A stretch of 64,000 nt of DNA from Halovulum dunhuangense (GTDB lineage: Bacteria; Pseudomonadota; Alphaproteobacteria; Rhodobacterales; Rhodobacteraceae), in NCBI RefSeq assembly GCF_013093415.1, contig NZ_JABFBC010000001.1, positions 372,001 through 436,000 of the forward strand, in the 5' to 3' direction. How positions within the stretch are numbered: position 1 is the stretch's first letter; every line of letters starts with the position of its first letter. Shown here one piece after another: positions 63,519 to 64,000 of this stretch. The position numbers were made by a program, and so were the translations under genes. The notes under the pieces are model-generated. The model was not told the origin of the DNA. It did not search any database and saw nothing but the letters and a program-made list of their open reading frames with translations.

Positions 63519-64000
63519 TTGGTCTTTTCCTTGTCCGCGGCCTTTGCCGGCTCCGGCTTCGGCGCAGGAAGTTCCGCCGCGGCAGGGGCGGGCAGGTCGC
63601 CATGCACCATCGGCGGCTGCTTCATCAGCATGTGCGTGATGCGGCCCAATTCGTAGCGCATGTCCTTGCGGCTTACCACGCGGTCGATCATGCCGTGCTC
63701 CAGCAGGTACTCGGACCGCTGGAACCCCTCGGGCAGGGTTTCGCGTATGGTCTGCTCGATCACCCGCGGCCCGGCAAAGCAGATCAGGGCGTTCGGTTCG
63801 GCGATCTGCACGTCGCCAAGCATCGCGTAGCTGGCGGTCACCCCGCCGGTGGTCGCGTTGGTCAGGACGACAACATAGGGCAGCCCCGCCTCCTTGAGCA
63901 TCTGCACCGCCACTGTCGAGCGCGGCATCTGCATCAGCGACAGGATCCCCTCCTGCATGCGGGCGCCGCCGGCGGCCGAGAACAGGATGAGGGGGCATTT
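63515..64000 (-). CDS. accD: acetyl-CoA carboxylase carboxyltransferase beta subunit, C-terminal part
   Basis: 161 C-terminal residues are in the window; the rest is beyond the right edge. [33 protein letters not shown] and [14 protein letters not shown]-type (here [20 protein letters not shown], in part) are diagnostic of AccD. Makes malonyl-CoA with AccA and biotin carboxylase. The last 30 residues form a Pro/Ala/Glu/Lys-rich tail. Coupled to folC (GTGA), a common arrangement. Confidence 0.92.
   Translation of the reverse strand, partial: KCPLILFSAAGGARMQEGILSLMQMPRSTVAVQMLKEAGLPYVVVLTNATTGGVTASYAMLGDVQIAEPNALICFAGPRVIEQTIRETLPEGFQRSEYLLEHGMIDRVVSRKDMRYELGRITHMLMKQPPMVHGDLPAPAAAELPAPKPEPAKAADKEKTK

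Overview
This window is GC-rich, gene-dense DNA from an alphaproteobacterium, most likely a member of the Rhodobacteraceae (Rhodobacterales). Evidence: a RegB/PrrB redox kinase divergent from SenC/PrrC, the cysG-DUF2849-cysI-cysH-DUF934-fpr sulfite-reduction cluster, DUF2794, an AddAB (not RecBCD) repair locus beside tsaE and amgK/murU, and a CCTCCGGCGGGGATATTT-type intergenic motif that I recall as common in this group. There are no rRNA, tRNA, CRISPR or insertion-sequence signals. It reads as chromosome, with many 1-4 nt stop/start overlaps.

Layout. 1-5024: xylose/pentose uptake operon (xylF-H-G-B) and its divergent ROK repressor. 5021-11577: a CRTAC1-type repeat protein convergent with a MauG-like di-heme protein, then a NitT/TauT-type ABC importer with a hemerythrin gene in line. 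11708-17946: asd, a carbonic anhydrase-SbtA-SbtB bicarbonate module, an M17 aminopeptidase with an NlpC/P60 protein, and DUF2794. 18226-27919: gamma-glutamyltransferase, an MsbA-like exporter with a tyrosine phosphatase, hspQ, a lytic-transglycosylase-like lipoprotein, two tandem LysR regulators, an OmpA protein, an AhpD-like protein and a GNAT. 28022-29354: gap with a LacI-type operator over its promoter and a structured leader or small RNA. 29480-35575: an eight-gene chemotaxis operon. 35842-43430: a succinate-semialdehyde dehydrogenase, then the assimilatory sulfite-reduction operon with a divergent Lrp-type regulator. 43479-48687: a probable metal-handling cluster built on a LolD/FtsX-type ABC pair. 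48831-53231: an SDR, SenC, RegB and a PAS protein. 53307-64000: tsaE, amgK, murU, addB, addA, trxA, folC and the 3' part of accD.

The best candidate for an undescribed system is 43479-48687. It joins a membrane-anchored protein, a LolD-like ATPase, an FtsX-like permease lacking a last membrane helix, a DUF4198 protein, a small exported protein, and a ZnuA-like protein that has lost all three usual zinc histidines. A second DUF4198 gene faces the operon. Three of the exported proteins would start with histidine after signal-peptide removal. The second candidate is the RNA region before gap, where one 5' arm can pair with either of two 3' arms ahead of a terminator-like hairpin.
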